Assembly (NCBI RefSeq): GCF_000026985.1
Contig: NC_017390.1
Span: forward strand, 879,435-943,434
DNA: 64,000 nt
Reading direction: 5' to 3'
Source of the DNA: Erwinia pyrifoliae DSM 12163
GTDB taxonomy: Bacteria > Pseudomonadota > Gammaproteobacteria > Enterobacterales > Enterobacteriaceae
Numbering within the stretch: position 1 is the first letter of the stretch; every line of letters begins with the position of its first letter. The translations under genes were made by a program, and so were the position numbers. Shown piece by piece: positions 8,005-17,797 of this stretch. Below the pieces are notes generated by a model that saw nothing but the letters and a program-made list of their open reading frames with translations, did not search any database and was not told where the DNA came from.

Positions 8005-9210
8005 TTATCCTATCAGACTGTTAAGTTGTAAAATCGGTTGCAAAATGGCCAGTACGATAAACAGCACCACGCCTGCCATCACCACCACCAGCAGGGGTTC
8101 AAACAGGCTGACTGCCAGCGTCATCTGGCTGAGAAAGGCGCTGTCCTGAATATCGGCTGCTTTGGTCAGCATGCTGTCCAGTTCACCGCTGCTTTCGCCG
8201 CTGGCTACCATATGGCCCATCATCGGCGACAGCAGCCGTGTCTGTTCCAGCGCCAGCGTCAGGGTGGTGCCTTCGCGTACCCTTTCGGCGGCGAGCTGTA
8301 GCTGTTGGCGTATAAACAGATTGGTTAACACGGTGGCGCTGATATGCATGCCTTCCAGCAGGGGTACGGCGCTGTTGGTCAGAATACTGAGGGTGCGCGC
8401 ATAGCGTGCCAGGTTGAGATTCAGGACGATACGGCCGATGAGCGGCAGCCGCAGCTTGGCCTGATGCCAGCGTAACTGCTGTGCCGGGCGGCGCAGCATC
8501 ACGCGAGCGATGAACCCGGCCAGCAGCATAACCAGCAGCACCGGCAGGCCGATGGCGCGCGTTATCTCGCTGATGCTCATCAGCAGGCGGGTGGAAAGCG
8601 GTAGCGCCTGCTTCATATGCACGAACTGTTCGACCACGCTGGGCACCACAGCGGTCAGCAAAATGGTGATCACGCTGATGGCCACCAGCGTCAGCAGCAG
8701 GGGATAGATCATTGCCTGGGTGAGCTTACTTTTGATCTGCTGCGTTTTTTCGCTGTAATCGGCTAATTGTTCCAGCACGTTATCCAGTTTTCCCGACGCT
8801 TCACCGGCGGCGATCATCGCCTGATAGAGCGGGGGGAACGTGGCGGGGTAGAGGCCGACGGCATCCGCCAGTGAGGCACCTTCCAGCACCTTCTGACGGA
8901 TGGCATGCAGCATGGTGCGGCCCGCTGGCTTGGTGGTCTGCCTTTCCAGCGCCAGCAGCGCCTGTTCCAGCGGCAAAGCAGCGCCAACCAGCGTTGCCAG
9001 CTGGCGCGTCATTAATACCCGTTCGCCGGCTGACAGCGAACGGCGTGATGAGGCACCACCGTGCAGGGAACCTGATTTTACCGGCTGCAAACGCAGCGGC
9101 TGGAGCTGCTGTTCGCGCAGCAGCTGGCGTGCCTGCTGTGGCGTATCGGCTTCGGTTTCGCCCTGAACTTTGACGCCGCGCTGATTGAGCGCCTGGTAGC
9201 GGAAACGCAT
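8005..9210 (-). CDS. gspF: T2SS inner-membrane platform protein GspF
   Basis: A polytopic inner-membrane protein at the centre of the assembly platform. It has 401 aa from the ATG at 9210 (MRFRYQALNQRG), the usual GspF N-terminus; an in-frame upstream ATG at 9225 lies inside gspE. Two homologous cytoplasmic domains each carry the PxxYxxMIAAGE(A)SG-type motif (PPLYQAMIAAGEASG near residue 140; GHMVASGESSGELD near 340). Three hydrophobic segments are visible. A GAGG-like site within the end of gspE serves as its ribosome site. Confidence 0.92.
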   Translation of the reverse strand: MRFRYQALNQRGVKVQGETEADTPQQARQLLREQQLQPLRLQPVKSGSLHGGASSRRSLSAGERVLMTRQLATLVGAALPLEQALLALERQTTKPAGRTMLHAIRQKVLEGASLADAVGLYPATFPPLYQAMIAAGEASGKLDNVLEQLADYSEKTQQIKSKLTQAMIYPLLLTLVAISVITILLTAVVPSVVEQFVHMKQALPLSTRLLMSISEITRAIGLPVLLVMLLAGFIARVMLRRPAQQLRWHQAKLRLPLIGRIVLNLNLARYARTLSILTNSAVPLLEGMHISATVLTNLFIRQQLQLAAERVREGTTLTLALEQTRLLSPMMGHMVASGESSGELDSMLTKAADIQDSAFLSQMTLAVSLFEPLLVVVMAGVVLFIVLAILQPILQLNSLIG

Positions 9211-9211
9211 A

Positions 9212-10678
9212 TCAATGCGCCTCACGCGTGACGCGAAGGATCTCTTCGAGCGTGGTCATGCCGGTGAGCACCTTTTGCAGGCCGTCCTGTTGTAAAGAGC
9301 AATAGTCAGCGTTCACCAGCTGGCTCAGCTCGTTTTCGCTCTTGTTCTGGCCAATCGCCTGGCGGAGCGCATCATCAATCGTCAGCAATTCATAAATGCC
9401 GACACGCCCACGATAGCCGTTGTTATTACACTTTTCGCAGCCGACAGCGCGCCACAGCTGAATGCCCGATGGCGGGCTGGGGGAAAAATGCGCCAGCTCA
9501 ACAGCGGTTGCCGCACCCGGTTGACGGCAGGCGGGACACAGCCTGCGTACCAGGCGCTGAGCCAGCACGCCAATCAGCGAGTTGGCGAGCAGAAAGGGTT
9601 CGACCCCCATATCGCGCAGGCGCTCAATAGCACCGAAAGCGCTGTTGGTATGCAGCGTGGAGAGCACCAGGTGCCCGGTGAGTGAAGCCTGAACGGCGAT
9701 CTGCGCGGTTTCGCCGTCGCGGATCTCACCAATCATCACGATATCCGGGTCCTGGCGCAGAATGGCGCGCAGACCACGGGCGAATGTCATATCCACTTTG
9801 CTGTTGACCTGCGTCTGTCCAATCCCTTCCAGTTCGTACTCCACCGGATCTTCAATGGTCATGATATTTTTGTCGTCGCTGTGGATAAGCTTAAGCCCGG
9901 CATACAGCGTGGTACTTTTCCCCGAACCGGTTGGCCCGGTCACCAGCAGGATGCCGTGCGGCGTCTTCAGCAGACGATTCATCGCCTGCTCCGCCTGCGG
10001 TGACATGCCGATATCAGCCAGGTTCAGCGTCAGTCCATTCTTATCCAGTACGCGCAGCACGATGCGCTCACCGTGACGCGAAGGCAGGGTTGAGACGCGC
10101 ACGTCGATATTTCTGCCGCCCAGACGCAGAGAAATACGCCCATCTTGCGGGATGCGTTTTTCCGCAATATCAAGCTTTGCCATGACTTTAATACGCGATA
10201 ACAGGTAACGACTGAGCTGTGCCGGAGGGGACAGGATAGTGCGCAGCATGCCGTCAATGCGGAAGCGTACGCTCAGCTTCTTCTCAAATGGCTCGATATG
10301 AATATCGGATGCCCCTTCTTTGATAGCCTCACTGAGGATGGCATTGATCAGGCGGATAACCGGGGCGCCATCGTCGCTGTCGAGCAAATCGTTATCCTCG
10401 GGCAGCCCATCCACCAGCTGATCAAGATCAAACTCGCTACCCAGCGTTTCAAACACCTGCGTTGAGGAGGCGTTTTGCTGATAGGCATCGCTCATCTTCT
10501 GACGAAAAATGTCTTCGGCAAGCAACTGCAGACTGGCTTCAGGGGCATGGCGGCGTGCTTCCAGAATGGCAGACATACTGCTGCCGGAATGGAAGCACAG
10601 CGCCACGGATTCGCCATCCGGTAGCAGCAGTACGTTATGCTGCTGTACCCAGCTGAAGGGAAAAAGTGGCTGGTTCAT
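9212..10678 (-). CDS. gspE: T2SS ATPase GspE
   Basis: The cytoplasmic hexameric ATPase that powers secretion. The 488-aa protein has Walker A GPTGSGKSTT (near 242-251), the Asp box and Walker B region (DPDIVMIGEIRDGETA), the His box (LHTNSAFGAI) and the C-terminal tetracysteine zinc motif (CPAC ... CEKC). The N-terminal domain that binds GspL is present but short. The start overlaps the gspD stop by one base. It is a paralogue of HofB at 18990-20390. Confidence 0.95.
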   Translation of the reverse strand: MNQPLFPFSWVQQHNVLLLPDGESVALCFHSGSSMSAILEARRHAPEASLQLLAEDIFRQKMSDAYQQNASSTQVFETLGSEFDLDQLVDGLPEDNDLLDSDDGAPVIRLINAILSEAIKEGASDIHIEPFEKKLSVRFRIDGMLRTILSPPAQLSRYLLSRIKVMAKLDIAEKRIPQDGRISLRLGGRNIDVRVSTLPSRHGERIVLRVLDKNGLTLNLADIGMSPQAEQAMNRLLKTPHGILLVTGPTGSGKSTTLYAGLKLIHSDDKNIMTIEDPVEYELEGIGQTQVNSKVDMTFARGLRAILRQDPDIVMIGEIRDGETAQIAVQASLTGHLVLSTLHTNSAFGAIERLRDMGVEPFLLANSLIGVLAQRLVRRLCPACRQPGAATAVELAHFSPSPPSGIQLWRAVGCEKCNNNGYRGRVGIYELLTIDDALRQAIGQNKSENELSQLVNADYCSLQQDGLQKVLTGMTTLEEILRVTREAH

Positions 10679-12615
10679 CAGGCTTTTTTCCGATAAAAAT
10701 CAGCGATATTATTCTGTATTTCCACCAGCGCCTGGTTGCTCTGCTTTATTGACAGATTTTCATCAATGGCTTTACCAATGCGTTTGTCGCCTTCGTCGTT
10801 GTCGAGCTTCTCGCGGAATTTCTCCAGCTTGCTGTCGCTGGTGCGGTCAAAGCTATCCTGCTGACGAATAATGGTGGGGCGGATAAACAGCATCAGGTTG
10901 CGTTTACTCTGTTTATCAGTGGTATAGCGGAAAAGCGCGCCTAATAACGGGATTTTGCCGAGCACCGGGACGCTGCTCTCCACTTTATTATGCGTGGTGT
11001 CGAGAAGCCCGCCTACCACCACGGTTTTTCCGCTTTCAACCAGAACCGTATTTTTCACCAGACGGGTATTAAAGGTGGCTCCCAGCGGATCAACCGAACT
11101 TTGTTCGGCCACGCTGGAGACTTCCTGCTCAATCTCCATCAGCACCGAGTCGCCTTTATTAATTTGCGGCTTGACTTTCAGTTTGATACCGACGCTTTTG
11201 CGGTCGACCGAATTGAACACGCCATCGCCGCTGGTGGTTTGTGAACCGGTCAGGATCGGCACATCCTGGCCAACGGTAAACTCTGCTTCCATATTGTCCA
11301 GCGTCACAATACTCGGCGTTGCCAGGATATTATTCTGACTGTTGGTTTGCAGGGCATTAAATAACCCTGCCCAGTTGCCGTGATAGAAACCGGCGGCCAG
11401 ACCATTGGCCTTGCTAAGCGTTTCGGCAACGGTGCTACCAATCAGATTACTGACCGGAGCATCGGCCGCCGGAAATTGCGTTCCACCGCCGTTTTTGTTA
11501 AACCACTGGACGCCCAGCGCCAGGCCGTCGGCGTCCTGAACCTCAACGATGATCGCTTCTACCTGAACCTGAGCACGACTGATATCGAGCTGGGTAATAA
11601 TCTCCTCAAGATCGCCCATCACATCCGGCGGAGCATTGATAATCAGTGAGTTGGTATGGGTATCGGCCTTTACGACGATGTCTTTTGTCATCGCGACAGG
11701 GCTGGCCGTCTTAGATTCGGATTTATCCTGCATGGTGCTGCTTACGCCGCTCAGCACCTCTAACAGATTTTCGGCCTTAGCGTGCTTCAGATAAAACACC
11801 CTGGAGTTGCTGCTGCGGTCTTTCTCTTCATCCAGATTTCTGGCCGCATCGACCAGCTGCTGGCGTGCCAGCTCGTCGCCGGTAATCAGTACGGCATTGG
11901 TGCGCGTATCCGCGACGGCTTTGGCGAACGGCTTATTGCTGCCTGTTTTTTTGCTATCACCGTTTATGAAATTAAGGATCTCAGCGACCTGAGGGGCCGA
12001 AGCCCACTGCAATTTCACGGTATCCACCGTGGTGTCTTCCGGCAGATCGATACTTTCGACAATGGCCATCAGCTGGCTGATGACCGCAGCTCTGCCGGTC
12101 ATTAATAACACGTTACTGGGGTCGTAATGGACGACGCTGCCTGCTGCGGCATCGTTAAGCTGGCGCAATAAGGGGGCCAGGTCTTTTGCCGTGACGAACT
12201 GCAGTGGCACCACCCGGGTAATGATTTCATCGCCAGCGGCGCTGGCGCTACCCGTGACAAACGGCACGGCGGCACCTTTCGCATTTTTTGAAGGGATAAT
12301 TTTCAGGACGCCATTATCCATGTTGATAGCGGTATAGCCGTAAACCTCAAGTACGCTGAGGAAAAACTGATAATACTGTTGCGCATCAAGGGTTTCGTAA
12401 CTGCGTACGCTAATTTTTCCCTTCACCGTAGGATCGATAATGATAGTTTTATTTAGGGTTTTACTTACGGTGTTAATAAACTCGTCGATCTCGGTATTTT
12501 TAAAGCTCGCCTGATAGCCTTCCGCCTGCAGAGGGGAAGAAAATAACGTGCAAATCAGCAGCAGCGTTAACAGCCGCCGGGTGTTAGTCGCGTATTGGGG
12601 GGATCTCGTTTTCAT
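10678..12615 (-). CDS. gspD: T2SS outer-membrane secretin GspD
   Basis: Forms the outer-membrane channel. The 645-aa precursor has a signal peptide (cleavage after SSPLQA), then the N0 domain (YQASFKNTEIDEFI), N1-N3 domains with KH-like folds and the secretin core with VPxLGxIPLLGALFR near the C-terminus. The C-terminal 60 residues (about 590-645) contain the region that binds the pilotin GspS. It overlaps gspE by one base and follows gspC after 28 bp. Confidence 0.95.
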   Translation of the reverse strand: MKTRSPQYATNTRRLLTLLLICTLFSSPLQAEGYQASFKNTEIDEFINTVSKTLNKTIIIDPTVKGKISVRSYETLDAQQYYQFFLSVLEVYGYTAINMDNGVLKIIPSKNAKGAAVPFVTGSASAAGDEIITRVVPLQFVTAKDLAPLLRQLNDAAAGSVVHYDPSNVLLMTGRAAVISQLMAIVESIDLPEDTTVDTVKLQWASAPQVAEILNFINGDSKKTGSNKPFAKAVADTRTNAVLITGDELARQQLVDAARNLDEEKDRSSNSRVFYLKHAKAENLLEVLSGVSSTMQDKSESKTASPVAMTKDIVVKADTHTNSLIINAPPDVMGDLEEIITQLDISRAQVQVEAIIVEVQDADGLALGVQWFNKNGGGTQFPAADAPVSNLIGSTVAETLSKANGLAAGFYHGNWAGLFNALQTNSQNNILATPSIVTLDNMEAEFTVGQDVPILTGSQTTSGDGVFNSVDRKSVGIKLKVKPQINKGDSVLMEIEQEVSSVAEQSSVDPLGATFNTRLVKNTVLVESGKTVVVGGLLDTTHNKVESSVPVLGKIPLLGALFRYTTDKQSKRNLMLFIRPTIIRQQDSFDRTSDSKLEKFREKLDNDEGDKRIGKAIDENLSIKQSNQALVEIQNNIADFYRKKA

Positions 12616-12643
12616 AAGCAGTCCTTGATATAATTCGGCTTTA

Positions 12644-13150
12644 TCACTTCATTGTTAAGGCTTCAAACTTTCCCCGGTGACGAATGATGACCCGTTGCGG
12701 AAAGATACGCACAATGGTTGCGGTTGTGTCAGGCAGGGCGTCGCCAACGCCGAGAGTCAGTTGCTGCTTGTTATGTTGCACAATTGCGATGGAGCGTGAG
12801 TCGATGTTACTGCTCAGCAGACCGGTCACTTTGACCGGCAGGGTGCTCTCCGGCGCCCTTAACATTTGCTCATCACTATCGTCCTGTTGCTGGACAGCAG
12901 GCTTCTTGCGCGGAGCCGGTGTAAATAATGAGAGCACCGAGAGCCGGGTATAACCATCCTGAGCGCTTTCCTGCTCGGGTTCAGGAAGTGGCTGTTGCAC
13001 CGCAGGCAGGGGCAACAGCGGTGGTGCAGAGAACTTAAATGCATAACCCAGTGCGGCGAGCGGCAACATTACGCTAAGCAAATAGAGTGCGGCAGGTGAC
13101 ATCACTCTCTTTAAATAAGAGATCGGCACAGAGTCAGACGATAAGTTCAT
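12644..13150 (-). CDS. gspC: T2SS inner-membrane protein GspC, short form without PDZ domain
   Basis: GspC connects the inner platform to the secretin. This one has 168 aa from ATG 13150 (172 from the in-frame GTG at 13162), whereas typical GspC has 270-300 aa. A transmembrane segment (about 20-40), a proline-rich linker and a complete homology-region domain (LSLFTPAP ... LPVKVTGLLSS ... RSIAIV ... IVRIFPQRVII) are present. The chain stops right after it, so the C-terminal PDZ or coiled-coil domain implicated in substrate choice is absent. No stretch after the stop at 12644 looks like a lost PDZ; only 28 bp precede gspD. Confidence 0.85.
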   Translation of the reverse strand: MNLSSDSVPISYLKRVMSPAALYLLSVMLPLAALGYAFKFSAPPLLPLPAVQQPLPEPEQESAQDGYTRLSVLSLFTPAPRKKPAVQQQDDSDEQMLRAPESTLPVKVTGLLSSNIDSRSIAIVQHNKQQLTLGVGDALPDTTATIVRIFPQRVIIRHRGKFEALTMK

Positions 13151-13185
13151 GCTAAAGCCCACAAATTATGTTGTGATAAAAACGA

Positions 13186-13653
13186 TTAGCGTATTGCATT
13201 CAACAGCCATTGCTTCAGCGATGGTTTGTTGTCTTTATCGGGTACATTATTTTGCGATGTGTGGGATACAGGATGGTGATTCATTGCATCTGCCTCAATT
13301 TTTCTCAAAAGAGGCTCATTGATTTTTAAACCGTAGTAAGGGACGGTAATAAGAATATTGGTTGGCAGCTGATTACGTTGCAAAAGGGCACGTAGCTGAA
13401 ATACCAGCTGGTGATAATTATTATCACGAACGCATTGATGGTTTTCATACCAAACAATATTAATAATGTCTCGTTTGCTGTTTATTTTTTGCGTCAGGCA
13501 AATTAAGAGTCTTTTTTGCGTTTCGCTAAGAGATATTGTCAGTTTCTTACAGGGGATCTCGAGCGTGTTCATCTGGCAGTCCAGATTGAAGAATGTGCTG
13601 TAGTGAATGTTTTCAATGTCGAGTATTTTTTCGCATTGTTCAACGCTTAACAT
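13186..13653 (-). CDS. Winged-helix (OmpR/ToxR-type) regulator heading the T2SS operon
   Basis: A 155-aa protein whose region from about 30 to 115 has the wHTH trans_reg_C pattern: LTISLSETQKRLLICL, a recognition-helix stretch (NNYHQLVFQLRALLQ) and the wing TVPYYGLKI. No receiver domain and no transmembrane segment are visible, so it resembles the DNA-binding half of ToxR/CadC proteins without the membrane sensor. It ends 35 bp before the gspC start, so it is probably co-transcribed with the T2SS and may control it. The ribosome site AAGGAA precedes ATG 13653. The gene is AT-richer than gspC-O. The target is inferred from position only. Confidence 0.6.
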   Translation of the reverse strand: MLSVEQCEKILDIENIHYSTFFNLDCQMNTLEIPCKKLTISLSETQKRLLICLTQKINSKRDIINIVWYENHQCVRDNNYHQLVFQLRALLQRNQLPTNILITVPYYGLKINEPLLRKIEADAMNHHPVSHTSQNNVPDKDNKPSLKQWLLNAIR

Positions 13654-13825
13654 TTTCTTTATTCCTTATGATGTCTCCGTCACCTGCAAAACTTAGCAGC
13701 CATTCGGGAGAGAGAATTTCCCATGAAAAACGCTTCAAATAACCTGTCGCTTTTTCTCTAACTGGATTGTTCAGGACCATAACTTGACGGCAAGCATAGA
13801 GGTTTAGGTAGTTTTTTTGCAACAC

Positions 13826-14478
13826 ACAATAAGTTTAATTTTTCATTAAAATTTGGCATTTTATTGATTTTCATCACTTTATCGCTTTGTTATTTAACGA
13901 GTAATAAGGCCTTAATTTATATTAAACTGCCTTATAAAAAGCATTGAGTATTTGTTTTGTTGTCATGTTTACATAATCTGACAATTATTATTTTCGACTA
14001 ATTTAAGGTGCAGGTCTTGGCGTTGCTGTTTTTTTAATCCGTCAGGTTTTGTTTTTATTCTTTCTGAATTAGCAGCAAGGTCATCACCAGAGAAATAATA
14101 TGCATGCTAGCCAATAAAATGATAAGGAAGTCTTCTGTCTGTGGTGGCTGAAATTTAATCAATGAGGTTAAGGTGGTGACATGAGTAATGTTAAAATACC
14201 GGCAAAAATCATCTGACTTCTTATTTTAATTCTCATCTGTGTGATATTCAGTATATTACTGAGTCCATCTGTTGCTGCGGTGCGTAACAGATAGGTTGCT
14301 GTGACTACAAGCCGATGCTGAATATCCATAACGCCTAACAATGTCCGCTGTGATGATGAAATCGTCAATCCACTGACAATGATCGGGTGGTGAAAGTGTA
14401 TAGAGGGCCAAGACAACAACTGGCATCAATGATATTGTTTGTCGCCATCCGGCTTGGATCTTTCTGGAGTGAACGGCG
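13826..14478. other. AT-rich intergenic region between the T2SS operon and mutT
   Basis: About 650 bp with no supportable gene. In E. coli secA lies directly upstream of mutT, so this is where the T2SS block joins the core. The left 200 bp is very AT-rich and probably holds the T2SS promoter (minus strand). At 14180-14290 on the plus strand a short stretch reads like a membrane-protein start (MSNVKIPAKII, stop, then a hydrophobic run), broken by stops. It could be a remnant but I cannot identify it. Confidence 0.4.
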
Positions 14479-14871
14479 ATGAAACATTTACAGGTTGCAG
14501 TAGGTATTATCCGCAATAATCAACAGCAGATTTTTTTAGCTCAGCGTTCAGCCAGCGCTTATATGGGGAATATGTGGGAGTTCCCCGGTGGGAAAATTGA
14601 AGCGGGTGAAACGCCTGAACAGGCTCTGAAACGTGAATTAATGGAAGAAACGGGTATCGCAGTCCTGAATGCCGAACCTTACGATATAGTCGATCATACC
14701 TATACCGATCTCCGCGTGACGCTGCATTTTTTTATCGTAGACCGCTGGCAGGGGGAGCCTTATGGCCGCGAAGGACAGCCGCAGCGTTGGGTTGCGCAGA
14801 GTCAACTTAACGCTGCGGAGTTTCCACCTGCGAATGCTGAGATGGTTGTCAGGCTGAAAGCGGGCAACTGA
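14479..14871 (+). CDS. mutT: 8-oxo-dGTP diphosphatase MutT
   Basis: Cleans the nucleotide pool by hydrolysing 8-oxo-dGTP and so prevents A:T to C:G transversions. The 130-aa length matches E. coli MutT (129 aa). The Nudix box is intact (GGKIEAGE followed by RELMEETG, residues 37-59). The N-terminus KHLQVAVGIIRN and the C-terminal FPPANAEMV segment are typical. It starts the conserved enterobacterial block mutT-yacG-zapD-coaE, with yacG convergent on the other strand. Confidence 0.95.
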   Translation: MKHLQVAVGIIRNNQQQIFLAQRSASAYMGNMWEFPGGKIEAGETPEQALKRELMEETGIAVLNAEPYDIVDHTYTDLRVTLHFFIVDRWQGEPYGREGQPQRWVAQSQLNAAEFPPANAEMVVRLKAGN

Positions 14872-14912
14872 TCGACCACGCTATTTCAGGCTGCTTACTG
14901 GCGATCGAGCAG

Positions 14913-15098
14913 CTATTCGCTCCAGTCATCGCTGTCATTGAAATCGCCGCTGCTGGGAATACGCTTCTCTTCAGCGGCCCATTCCCCCAGGTCGATAAGC
15001 TGGCAGCGTTTACTGCAAAACGGGCGCCAGGTACTCAGTTTATCCCAGATTACCTGCTTGCCGCAGGTTGGGCAGTTAACGACGGTTACCTCATTCAT
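14913..15098 (-). CDS. yacG: DNA gyrase inhibitor YacG
   Basis: A 61-aa zinc protein that binds GyrB and blocks gyrase DNA binding. Four cysteines in the pattern CPTC and FCSKRC form the zinc knuckle, followed by [19 protein letters not shown] 15098 ([14 protein letters not shown]) gives the standard length; upstream in-frame codons run into zapD. It sits 10 bp after the zapD stop in the coaE-zapD-yacG operon. Confidence 0.95.
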   Translation of the reverse strand: MNEVTVVNCPTCGKQVIWDKLSTWRPFCSKRCQLIDLGEWAAEEKRIPSSGDFNDSDDWSE

Positions 15099-15108
15099 GG
15101 CATCTACC

Positions 15109-15852
15109 TTAACAACAGGCCAGCTCAAAATTGAAGCGGGCGGGGACTTCGCCTCGTTCACTGTCCAACGGCAGGAAACGGATGGCATAACGACTTTTAT
15201 GGCCGGAGACCTGAGGATATAACGCATCCTCAAGATGAAGCTGTAAGCGCAACAAATCTGCACCTCCGGCATTGTCCTGGAAAAATCCATTCAGGCTGGT
15301 ATGGGTTCGTAATATCCCGGACTGACGAATCAGGTCAAGGATTAGCGTTAGCGCATCACGAATCGGGGCTAAAGACTCCAGCCATACAGCCACCTGCTGG
15401 TCACGCTGCTTTTGTTCAATATGCAGCCAGATATGCAGGGTGGGAAGATCAAAACTACAGCAGCCCCCGGGGATACTTAAGCGCTGGCGCACCAGGCTAA
15501 TAAGGCGTTCTTCGCGCAACAGTTGCCCCATGCGCGGTGCAGCAATTAAGCAGGCTGCGCAGCTTTTAAGTTCAGCTCTGAGCGCATCAATTCGCGTCAT
15601 ATCAACGCCGGGGATCTCGGCCCATGACAGCAGCTTTTGCTGCTGGCGTTCCAGCTCTTTAAGGATCTCGGTACGCAGCTCTCCACGTTCAAACACGTCC
15701 AGCAGTTCGGCAGCATTACGGAAAAATGTCAGTGCGCCCAGGTGATCGACAATTATCTGGCAGGCAGTCAGCTGTTTTAATAAAAACTCGATACGCAGCC
15801 AGGTACGCATTTTCTCATTCAAAGGGTGCTCAAAAAGAACCGTTGTGCTCAT
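15109..15852 (-). CDS. zapD: Cell division protein ZapD (YacF)
   Basis: An FtsZ-bundling protein that stabilises the Z ring. From ATG 15852 ([20 protein letters not shown]) it is 247 aa, exactly the E. coli length. The helical N-terminal domain and the C-terminal beta domain with [19 protein letters not shown] are conserved. An upstream in-frame ATG at 15921 lies inside coaE and is rejected. It is in an operon with coaE (4-bp gap) and yacG. Confidence 0.95.
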   Translation of the reverse strand: MSTTVLFEHPLNEKMRTWLRIEFLLKQLTACQIIVDHLGALTFFRNAAELLDVFERGELRTEILKELERQQQKLLSWAEIPGVDMTRIDALRAELKSCAACLIAAPRMGQLLREERLISLVRQRLSIPGGCCSFDLPTLHIWLHIEQKQRDQQVAVWLESLAPIRDALTLILDLIRQSGILRTHTSLNGFFQDNAGGADLLRLQLHLEDALYPQVSGHKSRYAIRFLPLDSERGEVPARFNFELACC

Positions 15853-15856
15853 ACCG

Positions 15857-16468
15857 TTAATCCCGATCGGTTGCCGCAGCCAGAGCCATGTAACGCTCAT
15901 TAAGTTCGGCAACGCGCGCAATCACCGTTTCCGGTGACCCGCAGTTATCAATAATGTCATCTGCCACGGCCAGACGTGCTTCACGCGTTGCCTGGGCAGC
16001 AAGTATGTGTTCAACCTGTTCACGACTGATGTTATCGCGCTGGGTGGTTCTGACTATCTGGGTTGCGCGGTCTACATCTACCAGCAACACGCGATCGGCA
16101 TGATGTTGCAAATGGTTTTCTACCAGGAGCGGGACAACCCACAAGCACCATACAGAGCGCGCTAATGCTAACTGCTGCTGCGTCCGGCAGTGGATAAGAG
16201 GATGTAACAGATTATTGACCCAGCTTTTATCCGCCGCAGAGCTGAAAATTTTGTTACGCAAACTTGCCCGATTCAAGGTGCCATCCGGCATCAGTATTTC
16301 ATCACCAAAATGCGTATGGATTGCAGCCAGTGCTGGCTGCCCCGGCTCGACTACCTGACGCGCGATAACATCGGCATCAATAATATCGACTCCCAGTCCG
16401 GCAAAAAGGTTAGCAATAGTACTTTTCCCGCTGCCGATGCCACCGGTCAGCGCCACGATATAGTGCAT
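15857..16468 (-). CDS. coaE: Dephospho-CoA kinase CoaE
   Basis: Phosphorylates the ribose 3'-OH of dephospho-CoA in the last step of coenzyme A synthesis. The P-loop GGIGSGKST is at residues 8-16, followed by [16 protein letters not shown] and the lid region [17 protein letters not shown]. Starting at ATG 16468 gives 203 aa (E. coli 206). The frame extends upstream to 16588 but that part has no similarity to the family. Confidence 0.95.
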   Translation of the reverse strand: MHYIVALTGGIGSGKSTIANLFAGLGVDIIDADVIARQVVEPGQPALAAIHTHFGDEILMPDGTLNRASLRNKIFSSAADKSWVNNLLHPLIHCRTQQQLALARSVWCLWVVPLLVENHLQHHADRVLLVDVDRATQIVRTTQRDNISREQVEHILAAQATREARLAVADDIIDNCGSPETVIARVAELNERYMALAAATDRD

Positions 16469-16720
16469 ATTTCTCCGCTTTCGCCGCCTTGACTGCCCAT
16501 TATTCGCTGTATGAAGGCAAATAATGTGGCGCAGATCACACGAAAAATTTACAGGTAAATTTAGGCAATTGTAACTTAAACAATGCAAATATCGCAGTCT
16601 TGTCTGCGCGTATTTAGCGCGTATGATAGTGTCACTGGAGCTGGCACTTTGCCTGTGACCGCAAGCGTAACCCAGACAGGGAACGTATCCGGTTCAACGC
16701 CATCAACCAGGAAATTTGTT

Positions 16721-17754
16721 ATGCGCATCGAAGAAGATAGGTAAGCCAGGTTTTAAAGACGTTCTTATCCGGCCAAAACGTTCCACGTTGCAAAGCCGTT
16801 CTCAGGTTGAACTGGAGCGCCAGTTTACCTTCAAAAATTCGGGTATCGCCTGGTCTGGTGTACCGATTATCGTGGCCAATATGGACACTGTTGGTACTTT
16901 CGGCATGGCAGAAGCGCTGTCCTCTTTTGATCTTCTCACCGCAGTTTATAAATATTATAGCGTTGAGCAGTTGCGGGCGTTTGTTGAGCGTGTCTCGCCA
17001 GCGGTGTTGCGCCATGTGATGGTATCTACCGGCACCTCAGAAGCTGATTTTACCCGGCTACAGCCGATCCTTGCGCTGTCACCAATGCTAAACTTTATCT
17101 GTATCGATGTGGCTAACGGCTACTCTGAGCATTTTGTGGCCTTCCTGCAGCGAGCACGCGAAGTCTGCCCGGATAAAACCATCTGTGCAGGCAATGTAGT
17201 GACGGGTGAAATGGTCGAGGAGCTGATCCTTTCCGGTGCTGATAGGGTTAAAGTCGGCATCGGTTCCGGATCTGTTTGTACGGCCCGGGTTAAAATCGGT
17301 GTCGGCTATTCACAACTTTCTGCGGTTATTGAGTGTGCTGATGCGGCGCATCGCCTTGGCGGGCAGATTGTCAGCGATGGTGGCTGCTCGGCTCCCGGCG
17401 ATGTGGCGAAAGCCTTCGGCGGCGGTGCCGATTTTGTCATGTTGGGCGGTATGCTGGCCGCCCATGATGAATGTGAGGGTACGCTGGTGGAAGAAAATGG
17501 CGAACGGTATATGCTGTTCTACGGCATGAGTTCTGAATCAGCCATGAAACGCCATGTGGGTGGCATTGCGCAATATCGTGCGGCAGTGGATAAAATCGTA
17601 CGGTTGCCGTTGCGTGGCCCGTGGAACAGGCCGCGCGCGATATTCTGGGCGGTCTGCCTGCACCTGTGTGGGTGTTGAAAGGCTGAAAGAGCTGACCAAA
17701 CGTACCACCTTTATCCGCGTTAACGAGCAGGAAAACCGCGTGTTTAATCATTAG
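16721..17754 (+). pseudogene. guaC: guaC (GMP reductase), disrupted by three frameshifts
   Basis: GMP reductase converts GMP to IMP. The frame from ATG 16721 (MRIEED) hits a stop after one extra base near 16739. The rest ([17 protein letters not shown] onwards) runs in another frame to about 17620. There RGP is followed by a frame change consistent with a lost G in CCGGTGG. A third break near 17655 fits loss of about 7 bp, after which [20 protein letters not shown] continues to the true stop at 17754. The active-site loop reads [13 protein letters not shown], with Ser where the family has Pro (GPGSVCT), which suggests relaxed constraint. Neighbours coaE (divergent) and hofC match the normal guaC locus. 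Sequencing error is unlikely to explain three events but cannot be excluded. Confidence 0.88.
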
Positions 17755-17797
17755 TTGTCTGACCTCTCCCTGCCTGATTCCGGGCCGGGATAAGTGC

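Noticed and set aside
13640..13825. 61-codon minus-strand ORF (GTG start) overlapping the start of the T2SS regulator gene
   Set aside because: No recognisable motif, no clear ribosome site, and it overlaps the better supported regulator start by 14 bp. It may be leader sequence.
14168..14516. ORFs in the region upstream of mutT, and a possible methyl-accepting chemotaxis protein or secA remnant
   Set aside because: The stretch MSNVKIPAKII plus a hydrophobic run is too short and interrupted; no secA or chemoreceptor motif could be followed.
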